Part shown: positions 44,931 to 55,059 of the stretch, in pieces
Layout: every line of letters starts with the position of its first letter
Position numbering within the stretch: position 1 is the stretch's first letter
DNA from: Berberis thunbergii
Lineage: Eukaryota > Streptophyta > Magnoliopsida > Ranunculales > Berberidaceae
Direction: 5' to 3'
DNA length: 64,000 bases
Assembly: GCA_003290165.1 (NCBI GenBank)
Contig: QNQO01006264.1
Location: forward strand, 1-64,000
Translations under genes and position numbers: made by a program
The notes under the pieces: model-generated
Database searches by the model: none
Told to the model about the DNA's origin: nothing
The model's input: only the letters and a program-made list of their open reading frames with translations

Positions 44931-46476
44931 TTTCTGTCAAGAAAATTTGGTCTTTTGAGAAAATGGATTTTAAATGTTTTATGCTCAAGAAAATGCAAGT
45001 CAACTTGACATTTTGCTATATCGATAAAGACTGAAAGTTTAGTATAATCCTTAAGTTAGATCTAGTTCATGAGATTTTTCAACTCGATTATCTTTGCACC
45101 ATGAGCCATGTTAGCATAACTTGAAGTTGATGAGTGAAATATATACTAGAAAACCTTAGAATAATAGTGGAGACTTAACCCTGAAAGTTTTGAGCCTTTC
45201 TATTTTTCTGAGGGTTATACATAAACTCTGATTTTTCTTGAGTCCGTATTATCTCGTTGATGATCTCATTATTCTCATTTTTCTGATCAATTGCTTTGGG
45301 AATGACATAAAAATTGAATTATTACACTAGAACTTCTTGGCTTATTCAATTGAGATGTCATAATACTGACCCGAACTTAGGAAATGATCTAGGCATTTTT
45401 TTCTTTAAACCATTAACTAGCCTTTTAACTTACCCATAACATTAACCTTTTTTGTAGCCTTTTGAGCCTTAGATTAACTTTTATTTGTTAACCCATTAAC
45501 CTTTACCCAACTTTTCTGGGAATGTGTACGGATGAATATACTTGGTGTAAAAAGGGCATGAAAGAGCAAAATATGAGATATTTCATAAATCCTCTATGGA
45601 AGAAAGAAAAAGAAAGAAAAAGAAAGAAAAGAAAGCAGAAGAAAATGTGAATGAGGATAAAGATGTGAGAATGAAGAAAAAAATTGATGGTGCGCAACAT
45701 TGATTTATTCGTGACAGCCCTAATTATTCGTTAAATGGGTGTATACATTCCTAGAAACCTTTAACACTCCTTATTAACCATTACCCAAGCCCCATTACAA
45801 CCCAACAAAGTCCTAGTTGATCGTAGGTAAAGGTTGGTTCTGTAGATGTGGAGATTTAATAACCAAGACCTATGGTGTTTGATTCAACATTCCCAAAAGT
45901 AATTGATATTCCTATCCATGAGATCATGTTCATTCCATTCTTGAAAAGTCCGTTCTTCATATTACTATATGTGAGATGATTGTTTTCCATCATTTACTCT
46001 TTTCCTCACATATAAACTGAGTGAAATACCAAATCTCTGAGTGCTTTATTGTGAGTGACATAAGAGGTTTGAAGTCAAAACAAACTTTCTACAGGAGATT
46101 TAGTCATTGTTTTACTCTGAAATGGAAAGTTATGTTAACAGTGCTATCCACACACACACATTGAGTTGAGGATGATTATGAATTTTTTCTAACCTTTGGA
46201 GAATATTAAATTATTTGGAGATTTGTTGATACACTAAAATGACACTGTTGGTTTCCTGCATTTCTTGAAATGAACACTGTTTGACCAAGTTTTGTTGAAT
46301 CAGTAATGTTTGTGGGTAACATTTCTGGAAACCCTCACGAGACTATAACTCGTCCACTAGAGGTAATCTAGGGGTTTAAAGCCTTGTTGCACGTTTAAGG
46401 TAAGTGCAACCGATGATTCCTGCGAAAGTGAGTTAGGATTTTCTTTTTATTGTTTTGCTCGAGGACTAGCAAAATA

Positions 46477-46492
46477 TAGGTTTGGGGGTATT
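46477..46492 (+). promoter_or_regulatory. Polypurine tract before LTR 3
   Basis: TAGGTTTGGGGGTATT directly before the TG of LTR 3. Confidence 0.65.
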
Positions 46493-48302
46493 TGATATAC
46501 ACTTAATTATTACATAATATACCCCTTAATTTATACATGTTAGTGTTTCGATTATTATATTTTATAGTAATTATTTCGTTTTCATATCTTTGTAGGATTT
46601 TGAGCGTAAACGATGAAATCAGATTAAACCGGCAAGTTAAGGAACGACAATTAGTCGATTCCAATGGTGGTATAAAGCAAATCCAAACCTAAACCAATTC
46701 ATACCCTAAAACCAAACCTAAACCAATTCCTACCCTAAAACCAAACCCAAACCCAAACCTAACCCTTATTCTCTATAAATAGAATACGATAGGGAATGAG
46801 AAGGGGGAGGGAGGAAGAGAAGGGAACAGATTGAAAGGAGACATCAAACCCTCTTCCTCTTCTCAAGGTGATTCCCACCACAGCCACCACCGTCACCACT
46901 CTCTGCTCCTCTCCCCTGTCCACACAACCACCACCACCTTTCCACCGAGTCCCACCACCACAACAGGCCACGAACCAGCAAACCACCGCGCGAAAACCAC
47001 CGCGGAACAGAGCCGCACCGCGACTCTGTTTCACGTCGCGACAGCGTGTTCTCTTCCCCTCTCTCAGCCTCTTTTTGTCTCGAGTTCATCCTCTCACGAC
47101 CGCCAGCACGACCCGACCAAACACCGCAACCACCACCTCGCGGCAGAGCTCACAGCCGGCTGAAACAGGGAGCGAAAACAGGGAATCTCTTCCCTATTTC
47201 TCTTCGGTTTTTGTTGCTATTTTCTTGATTTATTCTCACTGTTTGCTCGTATTTACAGGATCTAGGATCATTTGGAGTCGAGGGAGGTCGCGAGGAGCGA
47301 CGGAAGGCGGCGGAGCAGCCGCGAAACAGAGACGAAACAGGGAGTTTTCCTTCCCTGTTTTCTCGATTTGTTTTTCTGTTTCTTCGAGGTTTTCTTCACC
47401 CTTGCTCTTCTTTGCAGGTTCTAGGATCGATTTGAGGAGGAGGGAGAGCGCGAGGAGCGAAAACGGGGCCGCGAGAGCCGCCGTCTCGCTGGAGAAGAAG
47501 ATCGGAATTCGCTGTTTTACTGTAGCAGTACTGTTGTAGTACTGTAGCAGTTACTGTAGCAGGCGGTAAATTTGGATTGTTATTTGATTTTGACTATTTC
47601 CACCGCCGGAACTGTTCTGTACCACCACAGAACGGTTTTGAGTTCATTTTCTCGGGATTCGTGCACACTGATTTGCTGTTTGACACCCTATCGAGCTTGT
47701 GACAAGCCGAAGGAATTTTGTAAACTTTATTTTAAATTTATTGTACTGAATTTTGTGCTAAATTACTAATTACAAGTTATTTCTGAAACTGATAATTTGC
47801 TTTCACCTTGCATGTTCAAGTAGTTAAATTTGATATGCTTGGTAGTTAGAAGTACTCTTTGTCAAGCTTGAAATAATTTGTTAAGGTTTAAAAGAACATG
47901 TTATAATTTAAATTGGATTTTAACGATCATATTTTCGGTGTAAGCAAGGGATTCTCATCCCTAAGCTTCTCGTATTTAAATTCAGTAATCTAGATTTAGA
48001 TAATTTTGCTAACTCCTTGGTGAGTCCAAGCCCACCAAACCCATTTCATTCCATCCATCTCATTTCATTCTATCATTTTATTTTATTTTTCTTATCTTTA
48101 ATTTAGTTTTCTTTTAAAAACACTGTAACCCCTATTTTCCATTTAAATTAGTTTAGATAATTTCTTAAATATCAATTGCATTCACCTTCTTCGTGGGATC
48201 GACCCGTACTTGCCGTTGTCTACCAGTTAGGCACCGTGCACTTGCGGTTATTACAAGTGGGCTGAATTAACCTATTAATTTAGGTTAGTTAAATCCCCAT
48301 CA
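46493..48302 (+). repeat. LTR 3 of the array
   Basis: Compared with LTR 2 I saw CGACCGCC for CGACAGCC near 47100, one G fewer in GCAGGCGG near 47562, and TTATTGTACTG for TTATTTTACTG near 47742. TATA box at 46774. Confidence 0.9.
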
Positions 48303-48334
48303 AGTTTTTTGGTTTTCGCGCGGTGGCGGTACCA
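48303..48334 (+). other. Anomalous right junction of the array
   Basis: After LTR 3 come AGTTTTTTGG, almost the first bases of an internal region (AGTTTTTGGCGCC), then about 20 bases of filler (TTTTCGCGCGGTGGCGGT), then the host copy. There is no target duplication. The right edge is therefore a rearrangement or misjoin and not an integration junction. Confidence 0.7.
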
Positions 48335-49456
48335 ACTTTCGACTTTGGGGTACGGCCGAGCCTTGTGGAATGATCGTCTCTCCACCACGGCTAAGTGGGA
48401 TTGCCCTCAACTTAACGGGGTCGTGACTGAAGAAATCTGATATCTTAGGAAGGATCTGGACAACATGTCTCACGAAGAGGTAAAAGTTAGTCATTAAAGT
48501 TGAGGTTTCATCTCAGGTAATTATTTCATTTTCATCTATAATATAATAAGTTCATGTTTGTATTGTCAGGTCATTTGGGACCCTTATGTGAAATCCAAGC
48601 GAGGAACTCCACTTCACAGCATTACATGGTTCCAAGGCTGCTTGTTATGCCTTGATGTCGAAGAACTCTATCACCCTGATCGAGTGATGAGACAGATGGG
48701 AAGGGTACAGTTCATTTCAAATCGCTCAATTCAAACCAAAATAAAGAATATAGATCGATCTAACCATAACTATTCGGTGAAACACGAAATACTATCTTTG
48801 TTTGCTGCAACTTAGCAGAATCACTCGTGTCAATTGAAAACAAGGTGTGCTAGTTAAGCGTCCATGGGATTGCAGCAAGGATTACTTGGAGTGGTTTAAT
48901 GACATTAGCCATCCATTCATCCAACCACCGACGACTAGGAGGACACATCCCTTAAGAAATCAATTGTTCATATCTCAATCGGGTAATTACTTTAACAAAT
49001 TTGCAAACATTTGAAATACAAATAATTTTTTTTTTTTTACTAAGATCATTGTTTTCCTTGCAAAATAAATTGGTTGATGAGGCCTTTTAGTTGGTAGGCG
49101 CCTTTATTGAAGAAGGCGAGAATGTGGACAAGGTTGTGTTGCTCATGAGACAAAAGAAAGTAGGTGACCTGCTAAGACAAATATCAGCACATGTCACCTT
49201 CAAAGATAATGAGCGAGAGCAACATACTGGTACAACTGGTGTTGGTGGTGGTGCTCCAAGTGGTGGTACTGCAGGTAGTAGTTGGGGAAGGGGTGATGGT
49301 GGTGCTGGTGCTCCTGGTGGTAGAGGAAGAGGTAATGGTGGTGTTGTTGGTCCTAGTGGTAGAGGTAGGGGAAGGGGTTGTGGTGGTGCTAATGACAATA
49401 AAGAAGACCTTGTTGGTGGAGGAAGTGAGTACAGAATGAAGAACATGCATGAGTAG
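48335..49456 (+). pseudogene. Plant mobile domain gene, 3' part (with empty insertion site)
   Basis: The first 178 bp repeat the end of the left part, including the exon end GAAGAG|GTAAAA at 48479, and continue without an element through TTTCATCTCAGG to the acceptor TTGTCAG at 48569. Exon 4 reads VIWDPYVKSKRGTPLHSITW, LCLDVEELYHPDRVMRQMGR. A later part gives RPWDCSKDYLEWFNDISHPF with a donor at 48983. The last exon, 49091-49456, encodes VGAFIEEGENVDKVV and a Gly/Arg-rich tail (GGRGRGNGG, GRGRGRGCGG) ending at TAG. These are conserved PMD C-terminal words. Stops between exons 4 and 5 (after LFAAT) show decay. The Gly-rich tail could bind nucleic acid, an inference only. Confidence 0.75.
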
Positions 49457-49882
49457 AATATCACTCCAACTGAACCTCGGAAAAAGACTAAGAGGACTTG
49501 ATGTATACAATTTTTATTATTGTATTCTTTGTAGTTAATGAAAATATAATGATTATACGTTTATGAAATGAATTATGATTTTAGCTTTAACCATGTTAAG
49601 GGTTCCACATTGGTAAATAGAAAATCAAAGTTTATTTCCCAATGACTCATGAAATGCTATGGTTCGTACATATGATTTCAAATTTGATTAATAAGTAATT
49701 CAAGAGATCGGGCACCAAGCATTCTTCTTATGGCTAGATCCAATCTCCTGGTTCTTAGGAGGGTCTCACGTCTAATTACCTAGTTGGTCACAATTATGAT
49801 TTTCATCAGTATTTATGTATATCTTTGTAATGGTTACAAAGTTAATTGTAATCCAAGTAAAAGTAGGAAATTTTATCAAGTA
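49457..49882. other. Spacer downstream of the PMD gene
   Basis: AT-rich, probably 3' untranslated and intergenic. No feature recognised. Confidence 0.4.
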
Positions 49883-51104
49883 ACCTGAAAAAGTGGACAT
49901 AAGTCAAACTTAAATCAACATAAAAATAATGACTGTAAATGCACATGCTGCTGCGAGTGTAATACACACAGTCGTAGGTTCCCCTGCGAAGAAGATAATC
50001 GTAACGACAAAAATATCTGCGTCAAAGACCTGAAACTCAAATGCAGCGGGCACTAAGAACAAAAAGTTCACTTTCGCAGTGATTGGGTGAAGGGACACTT
50101 TTCACACTATCCAAATTTTGTAATTTTTTTTTTCAAAATTCCTATGACTTAGATACAGTGTTGCCATATTTGATTTATTGCAAAACATCAATTTTGACAT
50201 TCTCAAGTTATGGGTGGTCAAAATTGGGGCTTTGCAATAAATCAAATATGCCAAGACTATATCTAAGAAGTAGGAATTGAAAAAAAAAATACAAAAAAAA
50301 ATCCAGAAATTGGACAAAGTGTTAAATATGTCATATGGCAGCCGTTGATGCGAGTAGGATTGTCCCATTCGCAGCCTGTCCAAAAATTGTGATTTTTTTA
50401 TATTTGAATCTATTTTGATTTTTTTAGATTCTATGGCTTAGATACAGTGTTGGCATATTTGATTTTTTGCAGAATTTCAATTTTGACTTTCTCAAGTTGG
50501 GGTAGTCAAAATTTGGGTTTTGTAATAAATCAAATATGCCAAGACTATATATTAGCCATATGAATTAAAAAATTAAAAATAGATTCAAATACAAGAAATC
50601 CAATTTTGGCCAGTATGAAATCTGTCCAAAATTGTGATTTTTTGTATTTGAATTTTTTGAAGATTTTTTTAAAGTCCTATGGCTTAGACGCAGTCTTGCC
50701 ATATTTGATTAATTGCAAAACCCAATTTTTGACATTTTCAACTTGCATCCCTAAAAATTTTGATTTTTGCAATAAATAAATATGCCAAGACTGTATCTAA
50801 GCCATGAGAATTGAAAAAAAAAGAATCCAATACAAAAAAGCTAAAATTGGACAGAGTATGAAATACGTCTTCTCACAGTGGTTCATGTGATTTTGATAAC
50901 TATAATCGCATGAGCCACTGTTTTAAAAAAATTGTTACTCGTATTTACCATTGCGTTTGGTTTCAGATGTTTTATGCAGATTGGTATTATTGTTTTTGCA
51001 GCAGCTACTGCGACTGTTTGTATTACACTCGCAGCGGCTTGTGCGTTTACAATATGAAATTTTTGTTGTCAAAGGTTTTTGAAGTTGTGTTCAATTTTCC
51101 GGGT
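49883..51104. mobile_element. Foldback element with long inverted ends and three internal palindromes
   Basis: The outer arms of about 190 bp match in reverse: left GCTGCGAGTGTAATACACAC against reversed right GCTGCGAGTGTAATACAAAC, and outermost ACCTGAAAAA against ACCCGGAAAA. Between them lie three consecutive imperfect palindromes (about 50104-50330, 50388-50620, 50630-50850), each with arms containing TTAGATACAGTGTTGCCATA and its reverse (ATGCCAAGACTATATCTAAG). No transposase. No matching target duplication could be found. Long arms suggest a Mutator-like foldback, uncertain. Confidence 0.65.
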
Positions 51105-51121
51105 TGATTGATCAAAGTTAT

Positions 51122-51635
51122 TGATGATACATCAAAATATACCGATCATCACGGTCGTACACGTGACAAAGAACATCTATCACAAGGATATGGCGTCCCA
51201 TCTATTGGGCCAACTCGTAAAATCTAAAAAGAAGACATATTCAAAGCCCAAATCCAGGGCCGAACGAGTCAAGGCCCAAATCCAAGCCCGACATGAGTTC
51301 TTTCATAAAGAAGAGGACGTTGCACCCAAAAAATTCATGGAGGGAGTTACGCTTCCACGAACGCATCTCCATCAAGGAGGATACTGTTACGAGAAACATC
51401 TTCTTCTATTGCGCCTCGCATGCTTAAGTCACGCAGAGAATTAACCGTGATCAATATAAAAGGTAAAGGGAACATTCGACACAGGTATGCAACTTTAATC
51501 GAGTTTTGTCCAAATTTACTTCATTCTTCAATCAAAGTTGTTGACTTAAGCAGCGGAGTGCTTTCGGCCACCAAAAAGGTTGTCCTTGGCAATCTAACAT
51601 CTATTTTGCAGGAGGACGATTTTTGGAAAACATCA
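51122..51635 (+). repeat. 5' LTR of the Tat-type element
   Basis: Partner of 57826-58350, roughly 80-85 percent similar by eye, so the insertion is old. Ends TTTTTGGAAAACATCA. Confidence 0.85.
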
Positions 51636-51637
51636 AT

Positions 51638-51656
51638 TTGGCACCGTTCGTGGGAA
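51638..51656 (+). promoter_or_regulatory. Primer-binding site of the Tat-type element
   Basis: TTGGCACCGTTCGTGGGAA starts two bases after the LTR, a relative of the TTGGCGCCGTCTGTGGGA site usual in Tat elements. Confidence 0.65.
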
Positions 51657-51710
51657 ACGACGAGTTTCCTTTCCCCAAAATAAGATCCACAGTGACAAAG
51701 CTCAACATAA

Positions 51711-53310
51711 TATGATAGAAGATCAACAAGCATTTAGAACAAATGACACACCCTATAGATCTCCAACACAGTAAAGATAAATACTTTCCCACAGGCAATG
51801 ATGCATCACAAACAGCTCACGAACAAGAAGCAGCCCAAATCATCAAACTGATGGCACCCAAAAATCCAGATCCATAGCAAGCAATAGCCCAGACAACCCA
51901 AACACTTGGTGACGTTGCCACGAATCCTCAAGTAGACCTGCTTATGGCCCAAATGAACTACATGACAACAATGCTGGAAACAATCACCCAGGAGTGCATC
52001 CAGCCAGCTGGTCTTGTTTAGGCACTGCCCCAACAAAACTCTGCCAACTGAACTCGAGGGAGTGATGAAATCCTTGCTAAACCCCAACAGGGAAACTTCG
52101 AAAGTAATGAGCTCCTCCAAGGCAAGACTCCATAGTGTGAAGGAACGCTTGCTGGAATTTCGTTCAGAATCGAAGTCACGGATCCCAATGTACTATACGA
52201 GTTAGTCAAGCCGCCATTCTCCAATGCCCTTATGAAAATGGCAATGCCAAAAAAGTTTACTCCACCGAAGTTCGAACTATATGATGGTACTATTGATCCA
52301 ACTGATCACCTGAGACACTTCCACCACATGATCGCCCTGAAGGAAACCCCGTAGTCGATCTTATGAGGAACTTTTCCAACTAGCCTCACCTCTACAGCGA
52401 GGAATTGCTTAAACAACCTACAACCGAGATCGCTAGCCTAATATTTCCAAGTGTTAGCTACCGCATTTATAACCATATTCATCGGGAGCCAGCGAATGAG
52501 GAAACGACCATACTACCTCTTTCATATCAAGCAAAAGTCCGAGGAAACAATACGGGAATACGTCACTCGTTTCACCAATGAACTGACGATGATCGATGGA
52601 TGTAGCAATGACACAGTAGTTTTGACCTTTATCGCTGGACTAAAGAGTGGCCCCTTCTTTGATGCTCTCAACCTTGACCCTCTAAAAGGCTTGGCAGTCT
52701 TACTGAAAACGGCTAAAAAATACATTTCTCTCGAGGAGATGAAAGTGGCTAGGAGGAAAAATGACCAAGAAAGAGAGAGTATTTCAAGGAAATGGGAGAG
52801 TAAGGAAGAAAGAAAAAGGGATGACAGACAACGGGAGGACAAACAACCAATTGAAAAAAAATCGGAATGGCGAAAGGATTAATTCGAACCAATAAGAATC
52901 TGAGAAGCTACAATCAGCATGACCCTGACATGAGCGAGTAACTAGCATGATGAAGAAAACAACAAACCATATAAAACCTTGAAATCAAGTCAAACCCATA
53001 TACTGAAGCACATAGCAAAATGGGATAACATCAACTGGCTGCATAGGATGAGAGGAGACCCAGAAAGAAAACTCAAAAGCAAATACTGTTCCTTCCATAA
53101 GGATCATGGGCACGATACTGAAGACTGCTACAATCTAAAAGGCAAAATCGAGCATTAGGTTCAGAAAGAACGACTTGACGAGTTCATCGGAATGTCAGAT
53201 ACACAACTCAAATGGAACGAGAAAGTAGATAGCACTACAGGACCAAAAGAATAGCCCAGAGAGCTAATATACACCCTACACTACATAACCAGATTAAGCA
53301 AAACAATCAA
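51711..53310 (+). pseudogene. Tat-type gag, decayed
   Basis: Recognisable blocks in order: MPKKFTPPKFELYDGTIDPT near 52246-52308, MIALKE, then (frame from 52451) FIGSQRMRKRPYYLFHIKQK, REYVTRFTNELTMIDGCSND, FIAGLKSGPFFDALNL, a Lys/Glu/Arg-rich linker, and a knuckle-like CSFHKDHGHDTEDC (C-x2-H-x3-GH-x4-C) near 53090-53135. These are conserved in the retrotransposon gag domain (Retrotrans_gag) of Tat elements. Several in-frame stops (for example after KETP) and frameshifts prevent a full product. Confidence 0.8.
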
Positions 53311-53539
53311 CTTAACAAAAGAAGCAACCAAGTAAATCTCCCACTCAAGCTAATTTATATCAGATTGAGAGTAATAACGAAGCTAAACAAGCCATTTTAC
53401 ATATGCGTAGAACATGGAAAAGTTCGCATCAATCAATTAACACGATTCAAAGACATATCGATGGATGCAAGCTCGACCCGAATCACCAACGACAAAATTG
53501 ACAGATCTGATTGAACCTCGCAGGCTGCACCAAACACAG

Positions 53540-53880
53540 AGTTAGCATAAGCATGATTGGACAATTTGGTGCAGATGTGAGCATGATTGGAAATTTTGGT
53601 GTTGACATTGCATTATCAGATAGTTTGGTGATGACGTAAACATGATCGAACATTCAGCACTACTCAGCTACTGAATAAAAAGGCACCCCAAGTCTGTTAG
53701 CCACGACAACATATACGACGAACAAGGATCGACATCAAGAAAAAAAAAGACAAAAACACCAAAAACATATATCTCTGATACGAGGATCAACATCAAGCAA
53801 AGAAAGACAAAACAACAAAAACATCAATATCTAATACAAGGATCAATATCAAGCAAAGGAAGACAAAGCAAATTGCTCTT
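53540..53880 (+). repeat. Two short minisatellites in the Tat-type element
   Basis: 53540-53650 has three units around GAGCATGATTGGAAATTTTG. 53715-53875 has three units around AAGGATCAATATCAAGCAAA (about 50-60 bp). They lie where pol would be expected. Confidence 0.65.
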
Positions 53881-54054
53881 CAAACCAGCATAAATGCTTT
53901 AACAATTAGGTTTGGTGAGAGCATCAGAAAGGGAATATCAATAAGATTACAAATTCAGAATCCCCATTTTACGCGTAGACGACAGAATAAACATGTCAAA
54001 AAATTGGCCATATAAAGCAATCAGTGTACCTAGCAGTAAGAAATCGAGACAAAA

Positions 54055-54850
54055 GTCGGATATGGATAAACTTTTGGTCTGATCAACAACTAAATAAAAG
54101 TTGAACGAAAGAGTTAACTTAACACAAAAACTTTGAGTCGACTGAGACGTTGAGTTAACGATGTAAAATTTTGACGAACTAGTCAACTTAACACAAAAAC
54201 TTCGAGTCGACTGAGACGTCGAGTTAATGAAGTAAAAATTGAACAAACGAGTTAACTTAACACAAAAACTTCGAGTCAACTGAGACTTCAAGTTAACGAA
54301 GTAAAAGTTGGACGAACGAGTCAACTTAACACAAAACTTCGAGTCAACTGAGACGTTGAGTTAACGAAGTAAAAGTTGGACGAACTAGTCAACTTAACAC
54401 AAAAACTTTAAGTTGAGTTAACGACGTAAAAGTTGAACAAACAAGTCAACTTAACACAAAAACTTCAAGTTGACTGAACGTCAAGTTAACAAAATAAAAG
54501 TTGAATGAACTAGTTAACACAAAAACTTTGAGTCGATTGAGACGTAGAGTTAATGAAGTAAAAGTTGAACAAACAAGTAAACTTAACACTAAAACTTCGA
54601 GTTGACTTAGACGTCGAGTTAACAAAGTAAAAGTTGAACGAGTGAGTTAACTTAACACAAAAACTTCAAGTCGCCTGAGACCTCGAGTTAACGAAATAAA
54701 AGTTGAATATATGAGTTAACTTAACACAAAAACTTTGAGTCGACTAAGACGTCGAGTTAATGAAGTAAAAATTGAACAAATGAGTCAACTTAACAGAAAA
54801 AACTTGAAGTCGACTGGGACGTCGAATCAACGAAGTCAAAATTAAAGGAG
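54055..54850 (+). repeat. Tandem array of a ~68-bp repeat, about eleven units
   Basis: TTAACTTAACACAAAAACTT recurs roughly every 67-69 bp, with GAGTCGACTGAGACGTCGAG and GTTAACGAAGTAAAAGTTG between. The period is close to a multiple of three, so minus-strand frames appear open (a repeated 23-residue block), but these are repeat artefacts. Confidence 0.85.
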
Positions 54851-55059
54851 CTAATCGACATGATTTGAGGAACTACGGATCGACATGATTCGCAGCACAT
54901 CAAGAAGGATAACGTTAACCCATCCTCAGAAGAATAATGAACCAAAATACGAAAACAACTATAAATGAATTCAAAGTAAAATCCAAGACAATTACAACTG
55001 AACTGAAAAGGAAAGTAATAAAAAAAAGTTCATTTCATGGACAATGCTACTTTATTACA

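Larger units (their letters stand above)
41828..46492 (+). mobile_element. Internal region of unit 2
   Basis: Nearly identical to unit 1. Visible differences are mostly homopolymer lengths (for example the A tract at 42221-42248, longer than its partner, and TTTTTTT near 42700) and small indels. It carries the intact reading frame. Confidence 0.85.
33551..48302 (+). mobile_element. Three-LTR tandem array of a non-autonomous Athila-like Ty3 element
   Basis: Architecture is LTR (1812 bp) - internal (4654) - LTR (1811) - internal (4665) - LTR (1810), all in the same direction with a shared middle LTR. LTRs start TGATATACAC and end TTAAATCCCCATCA. Primer-binding and polypurine sites are present in both units. 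The PR-RT linker words, the GCGCT...GGAGGC hairpin and the ACATTGAGGACAATGT motif place it close to Athila-type Ty3 elements, but RT, RNase H and integrase are absent. Near-identity of LTRs and internals implies recent formation. Confidence 0.9.

Noticed and set aside
49087..49510. Minus-strand Pro/Leu-rich and Thr-rich frames opposite the PMD last exon.
   Set aside because: They are shadows of the Gly/Arg-rich coding exon on the plus strand, which matches PMD gene context and ends in a proper stop.
53947..54324. A 125-codon minus-strand frame with a 23-residue repeat.
   Set aside because: The ~68-bp minisatellite is nearly a multiple of three, so the open frame follows from the repeat. No protein family resemblance.
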